From assembly GCA_022376465.1 (NCBI GenBank), contig JACDTU010000001.1, positions 496,001 through 560,000 of the forward strand: a stretch of 64,000 nt of DNA, given 5' to 3'. Position numbers and translations under genes: made by a program. Origin of the DNA: Cubamyces lactineus. Its lineage: Eukaryota > Basidiomycota > Agaricomycetes > Polyporales > Polyporaceae. The notes under the pieces were generated by a model that saw only the letters and a program-made list of their open reading frames with translations, made no database searches and had not been told where the DNA came from. Shown here one piece after another: positions 46,471 to 59,077 of the stretch. Every line of letters starts with the position of its first letter. Position 1 is the first letter of the stretch.

Positions 46471-47725
46471 ATGCAAGGTCCGCACATCTCTCAATTTTTC
46501 GTCATGCAATCGTTTCCGACGACTGTCTATACACAGGGTTCAACAAGTATTATCCTCCGGACTTTGACCCTCAGAAACATGGCAGCCTCAATGCATACCA
46601 AGGCATGTTTCCCATGCTAACCTTTACCTCTTCTACTCCTCACCCCCTGGGATCCTCACAGGCAAACATGCTCTTGGTGACAGAGCGCGGAAGCTAGACA
46701 AGGGGATTCTCATCGTTCGCTTCGAGCTCCCGTTCAACATCTGGTGGTGCGTACGACTTGCGCGTCCGACCTCGTAGTTTCCAAGGCTCATCTTCGTGCA
46801 GCGGGACATGTAACAACCACATTGGCATGGGTGTTCGGTACAACGCGGAGAAGAAGAAGATTGGGAACTATTATTCTACCCCCATCTACTCCTTCCGCTG
46901 CAAGTGCCACCTCTGCGATGGCTGGTTCGAGATACAGACAGACCCCAAGGTAAGTCAGTCGGCAGATTGTCAACGTATCTCCGAGCCTTACACCCCTTGT
47001 TCTAGAACACGAGATACGTCGTAGTCTCCGGCGCGCGACAGAAGGATGAGGAATGGGACCCGGCAGAGAATGGGGGTTTTGCCGTCCATGGTACGCACGC
47101 ACCATGTCCCCTACGCAAACTTCGTACCTAACCGACGTTTGCAGAAACCGACCCAAATCAGGGTCCTGTAGACCCTCTTGCCGCTCTTGAGAAGTCGACC
47201 GAGGCACAGAACCACATGAACAACGTCCAGATACCCCGCATCGAGGCGCTCCAGAACCTCTCAGACCACTATAGTTCCGACCCGTACGCCCATTCCCTTC
47301 GAGTGCGAAAGCGCTTCCGCGAACAGAAGAAGCTCGACAAGGCGCGTGAAGAAGCTGACGAGCACATCAAGAGCGTATACGGCCTTCCAGAAACCCTCGC
47401 TCTGACCGCTGAAGATGAAGATTCCAAGGCGAAGGCAAAGGAGCAGTGGGAGCAGGCGCGACAAGCGATGGCGGAGCGCGAAAGTGCGAAGCGACGAAGG
47501 ATCGGTGCAGAGATCGCTGTGGTCCCCAGCGCAAGTTCGTCCAGGTTGTCAGCGCGAGCTGCATCATCCCGCGCGGGAGGCAGCAGTAGTGGGGACCCCG
47601 TCAGTACGTTGCGGGCGAAGATCCTGGGAAACACCGCACGACAGTCGGGATCAATAGGAGGCCTGGGCCGACTGAAGCCACCGGACGCGAAATCGTTGAA
47701 GAGTGGGTTGGTCAAACGGGTCTAA
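46471..47725 (+). CDS. SAF4: Splicing factor of the CCDC130/Saf4 (Yju2-related) family
   Basis: The first exon is 7 nt (MQG split), then FNKYYPPDFDPQKHGSLNAY, GDRARKLDKGILIVRFELPF and NIWC/GTCNNHIGMGVRYNAEKKKI. A second Cys pair follows in SFRCKCHLCDGWFEIQTDP. These two pairs form the Zn-binding site of the CWC16 family, which includes Yju2 and acts in the spliceosome. The C-terminal half is charged and helical (RVRKRFREQKKLDKAREEAD) and ends SLKSGLVKRV. Four or five introns are needed. Confidence 0.9.
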
Positions 47726-48044
47726 CGAACCGGAACCGGATGTTTGTCTACTGTATTCATAATAGTTCGATGTGTAGCATATTCACTACTCTAGTACTGC
47801 TGGGTCTGGATCTCTTACATATATTGCTTGCGCATACCCAACAAATTTACATCTGCGAACACACGAGAATGTCGAATTCGTTGTGGCGCTACGTTGAAGC
47901 GATGAACTTGTTTACCAAATTGACCTACCTGCGAAAACTCCCGGTCTGCACAGCATCGCTCCTCGTATTCTTGCGACTCACAAGGTCAAGATAAGTTCAA
48001 GAGCATATAGTGTGGGGTCTGGCATCACTGCCGACTAGAATACC
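47726..48044. other. Spacer between SAF4 and the ZNG1-like gene
   Basis: 319 bp holding the SAF4 3' end and the promoter of the next gene on the same strand. No other feature was seen. Confidence 0.5.
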
Positions 48045-48994
48045 ATGCCATCCAAGAACATACCCATCACAGTCTTCATCGGATTTCTGGGCGCAGGAAA
48101 GACGTCGATCATCCTCTCTCTCCTCCCACGCTTGCCCAAAGACTACAAAGTCGTCCTACTCAAGAATGAGTTCGGAGATGTCGAAGGTAGCGGTCTCAAC
48201 TACCACTATTTCATCACGGTCGCTGACACGGAACGGTTCAATGTTTCCAGTGGACAGCCAGCTCGCAAAGCAGTCGAGCTTGGCCGCAGTGAGCGAGATC
48301 CTTAACGGCTGCATGTCAGGCTATCTTGCCTTCTTCATGGTTTTTTGCGCTGTAGTGCTCAATATCCCGCATCTTCTTTATGTAGGTGCTGCGTCCTCGT
48401 CGGCCAGATGAAGAACGCCCTCCTGGAGATCCGAGGTAATCACGACCCCGTCAGACCTCTCTAGCCTGCACTCACACATACCCTCAGAGAAATACAGACC
48501 AGACCGCATCATCATCGAATGCTCGTCAGTTCTCCACCAACCCCACTACTTACGGCCAATCCTATGCTAAGAGCACTATCATTCTCGCCTCAACAGCGGT
48601 TCAGCGTTCCCCGCAACGCTCGCCTTCCAGATCCGCGAGCTCGAGCGCGAAACGGCCAACGACCTCGAGCTCGACGCGATCGTCACTGTCATCGACGCCG
48701 AGAACTTCGCCGGGTACGAAGACAACTCGCCCACCGCCAAAATGCAAGCGAGCTACACCGACGTTATCCTCATCGTACGCCCCGCATCCGACCTAATCTG
48801 ACTTGACCATCCACCCGTTTCGACAGAACAAATGGGAACACATCTCCGAGCGCCAGCTCGACATCCTCATCGACCACCTCAACACGCTCAACGACACCAC
48901 GCCTAAGATCAAGTGCCAAGGCCGCGCCGGGGTCGACCCCGCGCTCGTCTTCGGGCTCGATTCTACGCTCTTCCGGCTGGAAGACCGCGACCCC

Positions 48995-49035
<41 letters not shown>

Positions 49036-49471
49036 CGTCGTCGATGTCCGGCACCACGACGAGGTCGAGACCGTCACGCTTCTCAGGGGATACAGCGCTG
49101 CGGATGCGAGTGCTCAGCATGGGCATGGAGGGTGTGGACATGCGGACCACGCGCATTGCGACCATTCGCATGAGGATACGAAGGCTCAAGACGCCCCGAC
49201 GGACGACGTGCCCGTCGTAGAAGAGGACCTCATCAGCGGACTCTCGTCTCTATCCAAAGAAATTGTCTGGCGCGTGAAAGGCTTCGTCCGCCTCGAGCGC
49301 GGGCTACACATCCTCAATTGGGCCTTCGGGCGGCATGAGCTGACGCCGTTCGACGATCCCGCGGAAGAGCACAAGGGGTCCGTGAAGCTGACCGTCATGG
49401 GCGAGCGAGGTGAGGTGAAGCGGGCTGCACGGAGGTTAGCGGAGAGGATAGGTGCGCAGGTTACAGCATGA
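48045..49471 (+). CDS. ZNG1: CobW/COG0523 GTPase, ZNG1-type zinc chaperone
   Basis: This family delivers zinc to methionine aminopeptidase and is GTP-driven. The P-loop is FIGFLGAGKTS. Splicing with a GTCAGG donor restores the diagnostic metal motif ILNGCMCC, followed by VLVGQMKNALLEIR. IIECSGSA (Walker B), TVIDAENF and ILINKWE (NKxD-like) follow. A His/Cys-rich loop (HGHGGCGHADHAHCDHSHED) near the C-terminal domain should bind metal. A run of Ala-Glu-Ser repeats sits just before it. The C-terminal CobW domain ends VKGFVRLERGLHILNWAFG. Confidence 0.9.
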
Positions 49472-49738
49472 TCGTCTGAACAGAGAAAGGTGTACCCATT
49501 AGATTGTATTGGCTGTACGATCAAGTCCAGTGTAGTCCTATATACAGGGTCCATATGCTTCCAAAGATGTCCAAGAGAGTCGGTCACCAAAGTCAATATC
49601 CCATTGTTCGATGTCCAGTAAGTATCAGGATGAGTAGGGGTAGCAGCAATTACACCAAATCTAGTGGAATTCTCCTTTCGGGGTATATGCGCACGTTCAG
49701 CGGTGCATATCGCTTCTAAGGGGGTATGTATGACAACC
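49472..49738. other. Tail-to-tail spacer, ZNG1 and F-box gene
   Basis: About 270 bp between two stop codons. Nothing else seen. Confidence 0.6.
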
Positions 49739-51365
49739 TCACAGACGGAGGTTCGCTGTGAAAGTACCACAATTAGCACCACAATCCTCCCACTCGCAGA
49801 ACATAAACAGAAAGTACACACCGTCCATATCCGTGATAGCCTCCAGGTCCGATTCGAGCAGGAACCGGCGCACGCGCTCGCCCTCACTGGCAGAAATAGG
49901 CTTCAACGACTTCGCGCTCTCACCCTCGATCTTCTCCACCTGGTACCAAGTATACTCCGCAGCTGCGCAGTCGTATTCGTTCTCATACCACGCATAGTCA
50001 TCTGGCTGAGTTCTTAGCACGCGGCGCCTGGCGGCCCAGGCGATATAGCGCAGGGTAGGAATGACCTGCGCGATCCTGTCCGGGAGCTCGGCGAGAGTCT
50101 GGATGTCGTCCTCGTGCCACGGGGCGTCCAACGAGTCGGGTGTCGGGGGCGGGGGAGCCACAATCCGCAAGCACACGAGCGAATACCGGCGGAGGCTCTG
50201 GACGAAGTCGTTCTAATCCCGTCTCGTCAGTCATTGACATCCTGCGTGGACTAGTCAAAAGGCGGAGTCTCACCACCCATCCTTGTTCATGACGCCGTTC
50301 CCACGTATGGCAATGAACGTCCATGAAGCGCAACCGCGGGGCCATGCGGGGGAGCTGCTGCCAATACTTGAGCCAGCCAGGCGTGTCAATGAAGCAATGC
50401 AACGCAATGCCGACAGGGTTCGCCTCATATATCGTCCGGCGGAATGACCGCAGTTCGCGTGGGTAGCGGCGGAAGTGCAGCAGGTGGACCGGGTACCGCG
50501 CCGCCTCAAACGTCTGCATTTCCGCGACGGAGAGGCGTCGCAGCTGTGGCTGCTGCGCGGAGCGCTTCAGTAGGGTACTGTTGACGTGCTGTTCGTACAC
50601 CTCGAGGTTCGGGAACACCTGGGCGACATCAATTTGGGCGTGCCACCAGTGCACTGACAAGTGACGGATCTGCGGCAGCGAGACACTAGAAATTAGAGAT
50701 TGTGGAGGGCTCGGTATATTCTTCAAGTCCAAGTCGAGGGCGTGTAGGTCGTTGAAAGCAGATATAGCCGCCAAAGTCTCGTGTACCAAGGCGAAGACTC
50801 GTTTCGCGTCCGCGGAGGACTCGACCTTGACGGGAGATAGATGGAGTACGCGCGGTCTACTATGGAGTTGGGCAAGCAGAGGGAGCACGTTGGTATCAAC
50901 ATCGCGTAGTTCGAGTCGCACAAGCTTGTGCATGGCGGCTATAGCGCTACCGACGCGTGGGTCGTGCTGGAGTAGCGGGGCAGTGTGCTCAAGCAGAACG
51001 TGTGACAGGTTCGGGGAGTGCTCAAGGACGTCACCAATGAGGCCAGCCTGTGAATACTCGTAGGTGTTCTTTGGGAAGATCCAGTTGGGGTCTTCTTGCC
51101 ATGGTCGCTCAATGAAGGTTGAAGCGAGGATGGTAAGGCTGCGGAGGTAGACTGCACGCTTGGGGCTGCCGGAAAGCAGGTGGTGGTGAATGCGGACAAG
51201 ATCTGTGCGGTTGCGACAAATGAACGTGACGGCGATGCGGTGAACAGCAAAGTCATAGATGCGACGTGCGGTGAGGGCTAAGTTGAGGGCGTCCCAGCCG
51301 GAGAGGTAAGAAGCGAGCTCGGCAAGGACATCACCGTTGAGAGAGGCAAGGGTGAGAGGGGACAT
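49739..51365 (-). CDS. F-box protein with leucine-rich-like C-terminal region
   Basis: The start MSPLTLASLNGDVLAELASY and the Leu/Trp helix that follows (LSGWDALNLALTARRIYDFA) fit an F-box, which binds Skp1 in SCF ubiquitin ligases. The rest has irregular Leu-rich segments (LHALDLDLKNIPSPPQSLIS, LPQIRHLSVHWWH) as in the large mushroom F-box families. At least one intron joins the long first exon (to HEQGW) to NDFVQSLRRYSLVCLRIVAP; another probably precedes the last four codons. The substrate is unknown. Confidence 0.78.
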
Positions 51366-53740
51366 GGGACGCTGTGTGGGCTTTCGAGGGACCGAGGGCT
51401 GCTGGGTTGGATGAGCAGCTGAGGAGGGTAAGAGCGTGTAGATTGACGCGAGGCTGCCAGCAGAGCGAGGTTATCGGACCAGTCGGTTAGAACTCCCACA
51501 AGGGATGATGCGTACCCATGATTGTGAGAGGAGGTTTGGAAGAGAGCGTTGCATGGCGCATATAGGACGAGCTGGAGACGCTGGAGGGCGGCGGAAGAAG
51601 AGGGGGAGAGTGTAGCAGAAGATAGGAAGCGGTTGTCTGCGGTGGACTGCTCGACTGAGCGCAGGGGTGGATGACAGCCCGTTGCAAAACGATAGACCGC
51701 GGGGGCTCGCCGCGAGCGCGCGTGTCTTGTTTGGCCGCCTGCCTGATATAGTAGGTCTTGGCGCCTGTGTATGCCTCCCTCGGAGATCGTTGAGACACAT
51801 TTTCCGTCTGCTGTCGTCGTATAATCGCGGCATTCTATGCACTAATGCCATACTTGAGCAGCCGGTAGTCATCGACGCTGAATTATGAAGACCCGGGTGG
51901 TCAGTGTCAAGCTATCGGTGTCACTTGGAAATAGCAAGTTGCGTCGTGGGATTATGGCTAGTAGTGGTCAGTGCATAAGACCAACATTGTGACCGGATTA
52001 TCCCGTGTTCATCAGCATATCCTACAAATGCAATAATTTACCCATAGGTCATCCCCTGGGCACACGCAGCAGGCATACAAGGAGATCTATGACGATGTGC
52101 AAGAGGGATGTATTCAGCGCGGCAGTTCCCCAAGAATTGAGCTAGGCGCTCAGATATACCGTATTGGGAAACTGTGCCAAACAAGGCACGCGCGTGCGCG
52201 GCGAGCCCCCGCGGTCTATGGTTTTGCAACGGGCTGGAATGCGTGCTGGGTGCTGCTGCATGACACTGACAGTCCTCGTGTGGGCGGCGTGCCAGCTCAT
52301 CTAATCTGATAAGATGCACAACAGGCGTTGAGTTCAAAGGCGCTTATGTACTCCTTCTGGCGCTTATCCGTTTCCCCCAAGCCAGCGCTTGTCTACTGCA
52401 ACATGCCAACAGCTCGAGTCAGGGTGGGTGATTCTATTGACTGCCCCAAGCAATACAAGAATCATGAACGATAGTCGTGTTTGTAGGAACTTAGGCGGGT
52501 ATATCTATGAATCCCTACACTCACAGGACTGAAGCGATGGTTTGCCATTTACGCCTTCATTAGTATACACTACGTCCGACAGTGTCCGTTATGACATTCG
52601 GCTGCTTAACTCTTGCATGGGTACTTGGCTCTCGTAGGATGGCGAGTCTACCCGTCTGTACGAGTGCCAGGTGACACCAAGCACGAGGATTTGACAATGG
52701 TCCGCCGGCTCGAGCAAGTGGTCAACTCCGAGAAATCATGTGGGACGATTAGGACAACATGCTAGAGCTTCAGGCTCTTCTAAGCTCGAGGGACAAGGCG
52801 GGGCCCGACCTTTCCCCTCGTAAGGCATCCTTGTGCATAACACCGCGTTGTGTTCGTCGACGGCAGGTATGGACGGGCGCGCGTTTACTTCAAGTCTCTC
52901 TCAGGTTTGCTGACCTCCCTAGTGCAGCCCGCTTCCGGTCCTTCATCGCCACAAGCCCTCCGTTTTGTGATTGTGGGACGTCAACGTTTGGCATGGCCTG
53001 CAACCTCACGGTCATGGTATCGAGCTAGAAACACTGTTACCGTTCATCGTAAGTCGTTTTGTACGGCGGAGACAGTGGCCCATGCCGCACCAGTTTCACA
53101 GCACAGCCATGCACCAGGAAATCTAACCTGAATGTGCAGCGGACATTGTCCAGGTTACATGCAATGGCTGAAGCATCAACTGCGCTACCTCGCATGCACC
53201 CTTTTGCACCGCCACTTGCCAGCTACGCCGCTTCGGAAACGCGCAGTCTTGGGCCCAAGTACGCAGTCTCGGACCTCTCATATGAGCCTTCTGGGATCGC
53301 CCCCTCCCCTCCCGGTTCCGTCAAAGGGCCCGCAGCCATCACCGCCCTCACAGCGGTATTCCCAAGGGCGTCATAGCACGGCGTCGATGACCGCGATTTA
53401 GAACGCCCCGGTCACCCGATGTGGTCGCAAGAAGCGTTGAAGACTGCCGAACGGAGACAAATTATACGCTACCCACTACACGATTCCCTCTGTAGGACGG
53501 ACACACGCGGGCTCAACCAACACTTCGTATGCACCGCTTCCACGTCCAGAGTGGCGATGACCAGGACGCCTGCGCACGTCAAAGCGAAAGGTCAATCGCA
53601 ATGGCGGCTGCGGGTAAAGTACACGACTTGCTGCTGAGACCCGCCCCAGTCTTCCATAAAGCCTGGCGCATTTGAATCTCAGAGTCTGCGTGGGGCTCCT
53701 CACACACCCGAGTGCTCACAGCGATCGCAGGATCCACAGG
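51366..53740. other. 2.4-kb gene-poor stretch
   Basis: No gene was recognised on either strand. The ORFs here are short, overlap each other and show no motif. The only structure is the pair of inverted repeats at 51676..51735 and 52176..52235. The rightmost part holds the promoter of the sedolisin gene. Confidence 0.6.
51676..52235. repeat. Foldback repeat, two 60-bp arms in inverted orientation
   Basis: The arms at 51676..51735 and 52176..52235 are reverse complements with 56 of 60 matches counted by eye (one mismatch cluster in the GC-rich core). Weaker similarity continues into the spacer. The 560-bp whole could be a MITE or foldback element, or form a long hairpin in RNA. Confidence 0.7.
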
Positions 53741-56159
53741 ATGTTACTCTCATCGCGTCTTCTACTGGCCCTCGTACTCGGACTGACGTCCATCGGCACC
53801 TTCGCCTCCCCCCTCGTTCCCCGTGTACCCCACGAGTCGCGTAGCATCCTCCCTCGCGGGTGGGCCCCCGTTCGTCGCGCGGAGAGCGACTTTATCCTCC
53901 CGCTCCGCATCGCGCTCGCCCAGTCCAACCTCGAGTCGCTCGAATCGTTCCTCCTCGATGTCTCGGATCCCTCTTCTCCCAATTATGGCGACCACTGGCA
54001 CCCCGCCAAGGTCGCCACGACATTCCGCCCATCCTCCGAGTCCGTCGACGCCGTCCGTGATTGGCTTTCCGAGAGTGGCATCGACGCAGAGCGCGTCAAG
54101 CTGAACCCGGGCGCGAGCTGGCTCGTCGCTAACGTGACCGTCGCCGAGGCAGAGGAGCTGCTCGGGACGGAGTACTACGTGTACGAACACGCCGACAGCG
54201 GCCATGTACAGGTCCGATGCGATAAGGCATACCACCTGCCTGAGCACGTCTCGAAGCACGTCGATCTAATCACACCGACGATCCACTTCGACAAGCAAGT
54301 GCGCCGGTCGGTCGAGAGCCGGAGCGCGAATAGCAAGCCGGGCAGCCTGGGCACGCGCCCCGTGTCCCCTAAGACAAAGGGTGCCATCAAGGTTAGTGGG
54401 CCGATACAATAGAACCGGGGGGACGGGCGACTGGCCCGGCTGCAGAAGGAGGCTAACTAGCGGATGTTCCTGCGCAATAGACTATCTACAACGACCTGGA
54501 CAAGTGCGACGTGCAGATCACCCCCGATTGCCTGCGCGCGTTGTACAACTTCCACTACGACCCAGTCGCGACCGACAAGAACAGTATCGGTGTTGGTCAG
54601 TCGAGGTCTTCGTGGTTCAGCAGCACGGGTACTAAACACAACATCTGAAGGCGAGAACACGCCACAGTTCTACGTCCCGTCCGACCTGGACATATTCTTC
54701 AGCAACTTCTCCAAGTCTCAGGTTGGCCAGCGCCCGGTCCTGATCAGCATCGACGGAGGTCAGTGACATTGCCGCTCTTGTAAGCCTGTTGGATCTCCCA
54801 AATTCTCCCTGTGTACGGGTTAGGAACTATCGACATCCCGACCGGCATCGGTGACAGTGTCGAGTCCAACCTCGACCTCCAATATGCCATGGCTTTGGTG
54901 GGAAAGAAGCAGCCCGTGACTCTCTATCAGACCGGGGATTACATCGAAGGTCTGTCTCTCTACCTTGTCCTCGTCGGGGCACTTTCTCAGCAAGATTACA
55001 GGGGCCTCATTCAACACCTTCCTCGATGCGCTCGATGGCTCCTATTGTACCTATGAGGGCGGCGACGACCCCACATTTGATCCCGCTTACCCGGACCCCT
55101 CCGATGGCGGCTACAAAGGTCGGTCTCCAGTGAGCGGTATGATAGTCTGCGCTGCCATGCTGACGTCTTTGCCAGGTTCCCTGGATTGCGGTATAGTGAC
55201 CCCGGCCAATGTTATCTCGATCTCGTACTCTTATGATGAGTGGGAGTTGAGCCCGGCCTACATGCAGCGCCAATGCAACGAGTATGCCAAGGTAAAGTTC
55301 CGCCTTCCTTCTCCTTTCGCAGTCGCTTACCCGCCTGACAGCTCGGTTTAATGGGCGTGACGATCCTGATCTCGTCGGGTGACTTCGGTGTGTCCGGCAG
55401 GGCTGGCGTCTGCCTCGACCCGACCGGCCAACCTACGTCCAACGGTACCGGCAGCTTCGCCCCATCCTTCCCTTGTGGATGTCCATACGTGACTAGTGTC
55501 GGCGCAACACAGATCAACCCTGGGGCGAAGGTGACAGACCCCGAGAGCGCGTGCATGCAGGAGATCTACTCCGGCGGTGGCTTCTCGAACGTGTTCGCGA
55601 TGCCGTCGTGGCAGAAGAGCGCGGTCGAGAAGTACCTGTCCAAGTACTCGCCTGGGTACCCGGCGGGCACGTACAACACCAGCGGCTCTCGCGCGTATCC
55701 TGACCTGTCCGCGAACGGGTGCGTGTGTTTGACCATGACGTCCGGCTTACACATGGAATCGTTATGTGCTGATATGGGTGATACTCAGCGCGAACTACGT
55801 CGTGGCCGTCGATGGCTCATTTCAGCTAGTATACGGCACGTCGGCCTCTGCACCCGTGACGGCATCTATGCTTTCCGCCGTGAACGACGCTCGACTCGCG
55901 ATTGGGAAGAAGCCAATTGGCTTCATCAACCCCACGGTACGCTTTACGTTGCGTTTGCTGCCCGCGGAGGGCGCGAACTGACTTCGGCATACAGCTCTAC
56001 TCAGCGGCGTTCCAGCACGCGTTCAATGACATCACCAGCGGTTCTAACCCGGGATGCGGCACCAATGGCTTCACCGCTGAGCCTGGATGGGACCCTGTCA
56101 CCGGCGTTGGCACTCCTAACTTTACGCTGCTATTGGCCGCTTATCAGTCGTTGCCGTGA
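53741..56159 (+). CDS. Secreted sedolisin (S53, tripeptidyl-peptidase-like) protease
   Basis: An acid serine-carboxyl peptidase that degrades external protein. A signal peptide (LLSSRLLLALVLGLTSIGTF) precedes a pro-domain (LPLRIALAQSNLESLESFLL, NYGDHWHPAKVATTFRPSSE). The catalytic domain has the Glu/Asp pair in VESNLDLQYAMAL, the oxyanion region VTILISSGDFGVSG, and the nucleophile in YGTSASAPVTASML. A late GCGTNGFTAEPGWDPVTGVG and PNF close the fold. About seven introns are needed. The calcium-site Asp region near the C-terminus is present. Length is about 590 residues, normal for the family. Confidence 0.92.
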
Positions 56160-56474
56160 GGTTGTAGTATGAGACGGACTATAGAACAATTGACTCCAAT
56201 ACAGTCTGGACATGAAGCATTTGGATACCTCATGCTGCTTGTTGCACGTCTGTACACAAGCTTCAATTGGGTATGAACCCTTGTGTGTCGCAACTTGCAG
56301 TGGGCGTTGAGTTGTGCAAGGCACACGATTCCCACGCTAAGCGAGTGGGCGATCGGGGAGTTGAGCGCGTGTGATGGGAAGAGAAGGAGGGAATCACATG
56401 CGCATAGTCTTGGACTGAACAACGAGCGATCGGCTGGGACATGACTACTCTACCAACCACTACCACTGCTCGCC

Positions 56475-57805
56475 ATGTTCTCCTATGTACTCAGCTCAGG
56501 CAAGCTCATCCCTTCCCCACACACTGCCAGCCGTGCTCACACCTCCACAGCGAGCTCATATTTCCACCTTCCCATCGACGAGGACGAAGAGCTCCCCGCA
56601 GAAGATCACCCTCCTTACACAAAACACCTTCCCTGGATTTCTCCCGATGCTACCGACTCTGACGACTCGGACGCTTCCTCCTCTTCTCCCTCTGGCTCTT
56701 CCACGCCTACCCAAACACAGCGGCCTCTCCCCCCGCACTCGCCACCGCCCCTGAAGCGAAGCAAGGCCGTTATCAACGAGATTCTCGCACAAAACGACTG
56801 CTATGCCGTCCTCGGCATATCTCGCGCTGCTCGAATAGACAAGGCCTCTCTCAGACGCGCCTACCTCGCTCGGAGCAAAGCCTGCCACCCAGAGTGCGTC
56901 TCTCCTTCCATGCATCACGTCTCGCTCATATCATACTCAACCTTAACGACTAATCACAGCAAGTTCCCCGATAACCCAGAAGCCACCCGCGCTTTCCAAA
57001 AAGTGTCTGTCGCGTACGACATCCTCAGCAAACCCTCCTCCAAGCGCTCCTACGACTCGCGCTCCCAGCACGCCCCCTTCGACTTCTTTGCCTCCCGCTC
57101 CTTTCCTCAGGCTGAAGAGACCTTCCGGAGCGTCGTGATCGGCGTCTTTAATGACCTGCTCGATGGCGACCTCGAAATGGTCCGCACCCTTCTCTGTCAG
57201 TGCCTGAAGCAATCAAACATCCACACGTCCAACATCCTCACTGACACAATCTATTCGCCAGGCGCCGTTAATAATATGAATCCGTCCCTGCAGCTTGGCG
57301 AGGACGGGATCAACTCCGTGCTCGTGACCCTCCAAGCCATCCGCACCCGCGCTCTCAGTGAGTCCTCTCCTCTACAAGTGTAAATCACATGTCTCACCTT
57401 TCCTTTTCACAATTCACCCTATCTCGTTGTGTCACTATAGCCTGTCGAACGTGCATCCTCGCGCTACACCACGAGCTCACCTGCCTGCTCGAGGTCCAGC
57501 GCACGTTCCGCCAGCTTTCTTACTTTGACCTCCGCCGCCGCTCGCACCTCACTATCCGCATCGCCCGCCTCACCATTGGTCTCCCCATTGCGCTCGAGGA
57601 CGCGCTTCGGCGCGAGCGACAGGACGAGTACGGGGAAGACCCCAAGCGAGAGCGCGCTGGGGTCGGAGCCGAGAAAGGTGCAGAGAAAGGAGCGAACGAC
57701 GCAGTAAGCGATGCGGCGACGCTCCTGCTGAACCGCCGAGTGTATGGTCTCCTGCGGACAGTCGTCTCGGTGCTCGAGCGCATGGAGCGCTTGGTGGAGA
57801 AGTAG
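56475..57805 (+). CDS. J-domain (DnaJ) protein
   Basis: The J domain (about residues 105-165) reads NDCYAVLGISRAARIDKASL then RRAYLARSKACH, and splicing at CCCAGA/GTGCGT restores HPDK, the motif that activates Hsp70. It continues FPDNPEATRAFQKVSVAYDI and LSKPSSKRSYD. The rest of the protein is a helical region of unknown fold (LHHELTCLLEVQRTFRQLSY, VLERMERLVEK). The N-terminus is Ser/Pro-rich. No Zn-finger region is present, so it is a class C J-protein. Two or three introns. Confidence 0.86.
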
Positions 57806-58646
57806 TGCACGCCCCGCCTCGCCCTGTCGAGCCTCAGTCTCACCCCCATCGAGCCTCTCGTTCCCTCGCATATGTGCTTCTCTCCGCCTCGTGTCTCGCG
57901 CACGGTTTGCCGTACATGCATATCTTATTTGCCCCCTGCTACTACCCTGCAGGAACGCTGGCTTCTTGCATATGGCCGTCCGTTCCTCCCATATAGCCTC
58001 CGACGTTCTGCTCACTTCGCCGTCTAGCATATCCACCGCCGCCGCCCCCCCCCCCATCATAGAACACACGGGTGCTTCCCACACCCAAGACACGAGACCC
58101 AAGCATAGTTTATTTTTTACTTTCTGCCGATGTACTTGCTCCCTCGCCTTAAGCTTGCTCCCTCATTGCCGGCTCCCACCCATCATAGAGTTTGACTTTT
58201 GTCACAGTGTACGCATAGCGGGATGATTTATATGTAGCCACCCAGTACTCACGCATACTCGATTTTATATGCAACATCGAGACCGCATTCAAGACTAGAC
58301 TTCATATTGAGGAATCCGTGCCGTCGACTTCGATGTCGATGTCAGAAGGGGCAACATGGATGAAGGGTCCTCAGGATCTGGAACTGCTCTGGACGATATG
58401 CGCTGAACGTAAAGTTCCTCGTGGTCGCGGAAGCCCGACATACACCACCCAAGTTCGCGTAGGTTTGATAGGATATCTCGCCCCTGTACAAGGCATCGTC
58501 TTCGCTTCTCGCGGCCATCGTTACGGTACTAGACCACTAGAGTATTCAGAGATTTGAGGTACACGGTGGAATCGCATCGGGGACACCAGCATAGAACAAC
58601 AGTCCAGCCAGTAGGAAAATTCAGTATACGGAGTACTACGTAAGTC
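57806..58646. other. Gene-free spacer
   Basis: About 840 bp with a long poly-C run (near 58047) and no recognised motif. Confidence 0.5.
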
Positions 58647-59077
58647 TTACAACAAAAGCAGCTGGATCTCGCTCATGAGGTGCTGGCTGTTCTGCGAGAC
58701 CTTCTCCCGGATCGTTTCGCGCACTTGGGCGTAAACGTTCTCGTTCAGGATCATGTTGCGGTTGCCCACTATAGCACAGACATCAATGAGGAGTGCCTGT
58801 AAAGTACTCAACTAGAGCGAAAACAAATATGCGCATACTACCATCGTAAAACCGGACCGTCTCAGAAGGCCCGAATGCGTGGAACAGAGCGGAGGTGATG
58901 ACCTCAGACGAGTTGTAATGATACTCGCCCTGTCGCTCAGACTTGCTCTCCGCGTCTCGCTCCCCACGGCCGCGACTTCTTCTGGCCCTCGATATCAGTG
59001 TAGGTCTGTATGGGCGTCGCTCTATCCAGATGCCTATCTGGGAAGTGGCGGTGAAATGCTTACCCTTGGACGGCCAT
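58647..59077 (-). CDS. Small hypothetical protein, 93 residues
   Basis: Three exons are inferred. The first is ATG GCC GTC CAA GG before GTAAGC; the second gives ARRSRGRGERDAESKSERQG and EYHYNSSEVITSALFHAFGP; the last gives VGNRNMILNENVYAQVRETI and REKVSQNSQHLMSEIQLLLL. It is basic at the start and amphipathic at the end. No family is recognised. Clean splice sites and a conserved-looking C-terminus support it as a gene. Confidence 0.55.

Noticed and set aside
53762..54259. 165-codon minus-strand ORF opposite the sedolisin pro-domain
   Set aside because: The plus frame has a signal peptide and conserved pro-domain; the minus frame is a codon-bias shadow.
58040..58062. Poly-C run as a regulatory element
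   Set aside because: Simple homopolymer tract in an intergenic region; no context supports a function.
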